Source of the DNA: Chryseobacterium sp. 52
GTDB taxonomy: Bacteria > Bacteroidota > Bacteroidia > Flavobacteriales > Weeksellaceae
Reading direction: 5' to 3'
NCBI RefSeq assembly: GCF_002754245.1
Contig: NZ_PEEX01000001.1
Coordinates: 620,001-684,000, forward strand
Length of the DNA: 64,000 nt
How positions within the stretch are numbered: position 1 is the stretch's first letter; every line of letters begins with the position of its first letter. Shown piece by piece: positions 61,335 through 64,000 of the stretch. A program made the translations under genes and the position numbers. The notes beneath the pieces were generated by a model that was not told where the DNA came from, made no database searches, and worked only from the letters and a program-made list of their open reading frames with translations.

Positions 61335-62345
61335 ATGTCTAAAACTGAAAATAACCAACCTATGACGGCAGAAGAAGTGTCAAGACTTAAAACCGTTAAA
61401 GCAAAATCAACCGAAAAATTGGCTAATGCCGAAAAACAAGCTAACCAGGGACCCGCAATGGAAACTATTGACGGAAGATCTTTCCCTAAAGGAATGAAAA
61501 GCATCGGAATGCCGGCCGGCGAGAAAGCCGCAGAAGGCAAATCTCTTGAGACCGATCACTTCTATCCTACTCATTCAGATTTTGAATACCAACCAAAACT
61601 GGAGCCTAAAAAAGACCGTAAACCCAAGTTTATTGAAAGAGAATCTTTTTTAACGGCCGAAGGCGCAAGAACCATATTTGGAGCAGATCAGAGAAAAGTA
61701 TTTAATTCTACGGCTTATCCGTGGCGTTGCGTAGGAAGAGTGGAGAGTGCATTAGGTTCAGGAAGCGGAGTAATGATTGGTCCGAGACACCTTCTTACCT
61801 GTGCTCATATTGTAGATTGGCAAGCTAATAACAACACAGGCTGGCTAAAATTTACACCAATGTATTATAATGGAAGTGCTCCATACGGAAGTGCATGGGG
61901 AACATTGACCTATTATAAATATAAAGTTGCAGGTCCTACCATCGATTCAACGGAAATTCAATATGACTATGTAGTTATTGTTCTGGACAGACCTATCGGA
62001 AACAGCACAGGCTGGTTAGGCGCAAAATCATATTCCGATTCATGGGATGGTGGAGCCTACTGGACGCATGCTGGTTATCCGGGAGATTTAACGGGAACTC
62101 AGAGACCAACTTATCAGACAGGTATTGCCTTAGACGGTGATTTCTGGAGTGCAGATGATAATGAAAGTATGACTCATAAAGCAGATATATGGCCTGGACA
62201 AAGTGGCGGTCCGTTCTGGGGCTACTGGGATGGAGCTCCTTATGCGGTTGCTACACAAAGTGCCCATAATCCAAGCGATAATTTTGCAAGTGGCGGCTCA
62301 GACCTGGTGAATCTTGTCATCAGAGCCAGAAACGAACATCCTTAA
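61335..62345 (+). CDS. Trypsin-like serine protease
   Basis: 336 residues: a charged N-terminal extension of about 125 residues with no signal peptide, then a chymotrypsin-fold domain with His158 (LLTCAHIVDW), Asp211 (QYDYVVIVLD) and Ser290 (WPGQSGGPFW). The N-terminus (PMTAEEVSRLKTVKAKSTEK) resembles a propeptide, possibly cleaved by the adjacent caspase. Cytoplasmic, and ended by a strong terminator. A conflict or defence role is inferred from the pairing with a caspase and the neighbouring recombinase. Confidence 0.82.
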   Translation: MSKTENNQPMTAEEVSRLKTVKAKSTEKLANAEKQANQGPAMETIDGRSFPKGMKSIGMPAGEKAAEGKSLETDHFYPTHSDFEYQPKLEPKKDRKPKFIERESFLTAEGARTIFGADQRKVFNSTAYPWRCVGRVESALGSGSGVMIGPRHLLTCAHIVDWQANNNTGWLKFTPMYYNGSAPYGSAWGTLTYYKYKVAGPTIDSTEIQYDYVVIVLDRPIGNSTGWLGAKSYSDSWDGGAYWTHAGYPGDLTGTQRPTYQTGIALDGDFWSADDNESMTHKADIWPGQSGGPFWGYWDGAPYAVATQSAHNPSDNFASGGSDLVNLVIRARNEHP

Positions 62346-62365
62346 CCAATTTTTTTTCTAAAATG

Positions 62366-62395
62366 AAGAGCCTGTCTTTCGGACAGGCTCTTTTT
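62366..62395 (+). terminator. Intrinsic terminator of the caspase/trypsin pair
   Basis: A perfect 11-bp stem AAGAGCCTGTC/GACAGGCTCTT with a 5-base loop, continuing into TTT, 20 bases past the stop. Confidence 0.88.
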
Positions 62396-62408
62396 AATGG
62401 TGGTATTT

Positions 62409-62471
62409 TGAGATTTTGCAAGTGATCGGCTTTGATCACTTTATTTTTAAACTTATTTTCTCAAAATCTCA
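62409..62471. repeat. Nested inverted repeats upstream of the recombinase gene
   Basis: The outer pair is TGAGATTTTG (62409-62418) and CAAAATCTCA (62462-62471); the inner one is AAGTGATC (62420-62427) and GATCACTT (62434-62441). All are perfect. The inner hairpin is followed by TATTTTT and could act as a second terminator. The outer arms look like a recombination or protein-binding site. Confidence 0.6.
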
Positions 62472-62483
62472 TATCATTAAACA

Positions 62484-63131
62484 ATGTTTCATAAATTTAT
62501 CAAGGATGAGTTTAATGTAATAAAATATAAAATTGGATATGCTCAAGTTTCTACCAAACACCAAAATTTGGATTTGCAAATTGAAGCATTAGAAAAAGCA
62601 GGTTGTGAAAAAAATGATCAGGAGAAAATTTCGGGTGCAACAAAAATTCGCCGCGAACTTGATAAAATGATAGAACAGTTTAGAGAAGGTGATGAACTTT
62701 ATATGTGGCGATTGGACGGATTGGGAAGAAGTTTAAAACATATTATTGATCTTGTTTTAAGTTTGAGTGATAAAGGAATTATCATAAAAGGTCTTGTAGA
62801 TGGTGTTGATACTTCAACTATTAATGGGAGACTTTTCTTAAATTTAATGGCTTCTTTGGCTGAATATGAAAGAGAATTAATTAGAGAAAGAACAAATGCT
62901 GGTTTACAATCTGCAAGAGCAAGAGGCAGATTGGGAGGTAGACCTAAGGGTTATACTAAAGAAACAATTTCTAAACTACTACTTCTGCGCACTATATACA
63001 AAGATGTCACTAAACGTCCAGAAGATATTTATAAGCCGTTCGGATTGACCAGAGCAACTTTTTACAGGTATGCTAAAATTCTTGATCATCATACGGACGA
63101 AGAAATTAAAAAAATGGGCATTAAAAAGTAA
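62484..63131 (+). CDS. Serine recombinase/resolvase with two catalytic Arg replaced
   Basis: 215 residues with the resolvase N-terminal domain, ISGA motif, and a C-terminal HTH region (TRATFYRYAKIL). The catalytic Ser23 (YAQVST) is present, but Arg8 of the resolvase numbering is Gln21 and Arg68 is Gly79 (RLDGLGRS instead of LDRLGRS). Arg71 is kept as Arg82. The N-terminus is 15 residues longer than usual because no nearer start codon exists. It may be an inactivated remnant, since these arginines are needed for strand exchange. It marks the border of an island. Confidence 0.72.
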   Translation: MFHKFIKDEFNVIKYKIGYAQVSTKHQNLDLQIEALEKAGCEKNDQEKISGATKIRRELDKMIEQFREGDELYMWRLDGLGRSLKHIIDLVLSLSDKGIIIKGLVDGVDTSTINGRLFLNLMASLAEYERELIRERTNAGLQSARARGRLGGRPKGYTKETISKLLLLRTIYKDVTKRPEDIYKPFGLTRATFYRYAKILDHHTDEEIKKMGIKK

Positions 63132-63255
63132 AAAGTTCGCCAATCCAAAGATAGATTTGACCGAAATATGACTGTATGAAACCAATAATCAATTCATCAA
63201 AATAATATTTTATATTAGTAGCATAAATGGCTTTGCGAATATCATATAGTTTGGA

Positions 63256-63272
63256 TTTACGCAATACGTAAA
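63256..63272. repeat. Small inverted repeat after the recombinase gene
   Basis: TTTACG and CGTAAA separated by CAATA. It lies in the 186-base gap between the recombinase and the truncated right-end gene. Confidence 0.35.
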
Positions 63273-63317
63273 GACAAAAGTTAGCGGTCAGTGTAAATAA
63301 CAAACAGAAAACAAAAT

Positions 63318-64000
63318 ATGAGTGACTTATTTCGAAAATATTATTTGAGTGAAGTGTTATCTAATCAAAGAAAATTCTTTTTACAACGTATTGACAAATT
63401 AGAAGTAACTGACAACACGGATATTATAGAACTTGTCGAAAGAATAAAAAATGAATTCACAATATATCCAATCATAATCGGTCAACCTGAGCCGTCACAG
63501 CCAAGAGAAACAACAAGACAAATCAGAAATGATTGGGGACAAATGTATAATCAAAACGTTGTTGAGATTACAGTAACTATTCCGTTTGAAGGTGACTACA
63601 ACTTATTCTATTGTATGCCTTCCCATTCAACAGTTGTTTATCTCGATAAAAACGTAGTCATTGGTAAAGCAAATATTAAAGCAATTATCACATTGACTCA
63701 ATTTGATGAGAATGCATATTTTTCAGAAGTAAACAAAATCATTGGGACGGTGAGTACAAACTTACCAACGATACACGCTGAAATTAAACCTTGGAATGAC
63801 GGACTTGAAACTTTAATTCAACAATCCATAGAAAGTAGAAAAGACGTTGTTTCAAAAAAGTTTGACTTTATGGAAAAAATTGGATTGAAAGTAAATCCAA
63901 AATCAACAGAATATTTAGTTCCTCCAACTATTGTAAAAAAAGCAATTCCAACACCAGCGACAGAAACAAGCAAAACTGTAGCTAAAGAAAAAGTTCCAAT
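63318..64000 (+). CDS. Hypothetical protein, N-terminal 227 residues (cut by window edge)
   Basis: An open frame begins ATG at 63318 (MSDLFRKYYLSEVLSNQRKF) and is still open at 64000. No signal peptide. Segments such as GQPEPSQPRETTRQIRNDWG and TNLPTIHAEIKPWNDGLETL are not of a family I can name. Codon use is A/T-rich and unlike the core genes. The gene continues beyond the window, where a catalytic domain could lie. Confidence 0.65.
   Translation, partial: MSDLFRKYYLSEVLSNQRKFFLQRIDKLEVTDNTDIIELVERIKNEFTIYPIIIGQPEPSQPRETTRQIRNDWGQMYNQNVVEITVTIPFEGDYNLFYCMPSHSTVVYLDKNVVIGKANIKAIITLTQFDENAYFSEVNKIIGTVSTNLPTIHAEIKPWNDGLETLIQQSIESRKDVVSKKFDFMEKIGLKVNPKSTEYLVPPTIVKKAIPTPATETSKTVAKEKVP

Noticed and set aside
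1..64000. CRISPR arrays, tRNA, rRNA and complete insertion sequences
   Set aside because: No regularly spaced repeats, tRNA-like folds, rRNA stretches or transposase genes were seen.

Overview
The window looks like chromosome of a Flavobacteriia-type Bacteroidota, most likely Chryseobacterium or a close relative. The evidence is the low GC content, type IX secretion (T9SS) C-terminal sorting domains, TPR/AraC-type regulators, an S46 dipeptidyl-peptidase, SusC-like outer-membrane barrels, DUF4919/DUF4836-like/DUF6122 proteins, promoters of the TAnnTTTG (-7) type and a general lack of strong Shine-Dalgarno sequences. This placement is inference from gene content. I saw no rRNA, tRNA or CRISPR array.

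Layout. 1-1884: the tail of a minus-strand operon with an adenylate-forming ligase. 2241-9597: a small ribosomal-peptide (lanthipeptide-type) locus: a TPR-HTH regulator reading outward, an unannotated 51-residue precursor peptide with a GG-ending leader, a secreted prolyl oligopeptidase, and a LanB dehydratase split into glutamylation and elimination proteins. 9922-20466: housekeeping and stress genes (truncated globin, ChaA-like antiporter, an envelope lipoprotein operon, and an hflX-DUF4919-antiporter-DUF4919-alkD operon). 20673-28324: a LytTR regulator with Glu at the phosphoacceptor position, three secreted surface proteins, META lipoprotein, DPP7-type peptidase and a YdeI-like protein. 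28383-30425: a phage-tailspike-like beta-helix protein with no signal peptide. 30694-39251: spondin lipoprotein, an AT-rich membrane protein, YifB/ComM, a T9SS protein, an ECF sigma factor with a membrane partner, and a DUF4840-like lipoprotein.

39563-46708 is an accessory operon: a 1358-residue protein of unknown family, a small nucleotidyltransferase, a 755-residue polymorphic-toxin-like protein and a probable immunity protein. Its upstream region carries a 40-bp element that is almost identical to one upstream of the beta-helix gene, so the two distant transcription units probably share a regulator. A divergent AraC regulator and a DUF417 (RclC-like) gene follow.

48668-55314 is a self-contained regulon: an OmpR-family response regulator and histidine kinase, a four-repeat COG4705 membrane protein, and a PepSY-like/TonB-barrel/PAP2 operon. 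A 21-bp sequence recurs four times in its control regions and is a candidate binding site for the regulator. 57486-60135 holds a lipoprotein, a membrane protein and a NarL-type two-component pair. 60421-62345 pairs a cytoplasmic caspase-like protease with a trypsin-like protease. The right end (62409-64000) looks like the start of an island: nested inverted repeats, a serine recombinase lacking two catalytic arginines, and a truncated unknown gene.

The strongest candidates for undescribed biology are the compact peptide locus, the toxin/nucleotidyltransferase/giant-protein operon with its shared 40-bp element, the 21-bp regulon, and the caspase-trypsin pair.
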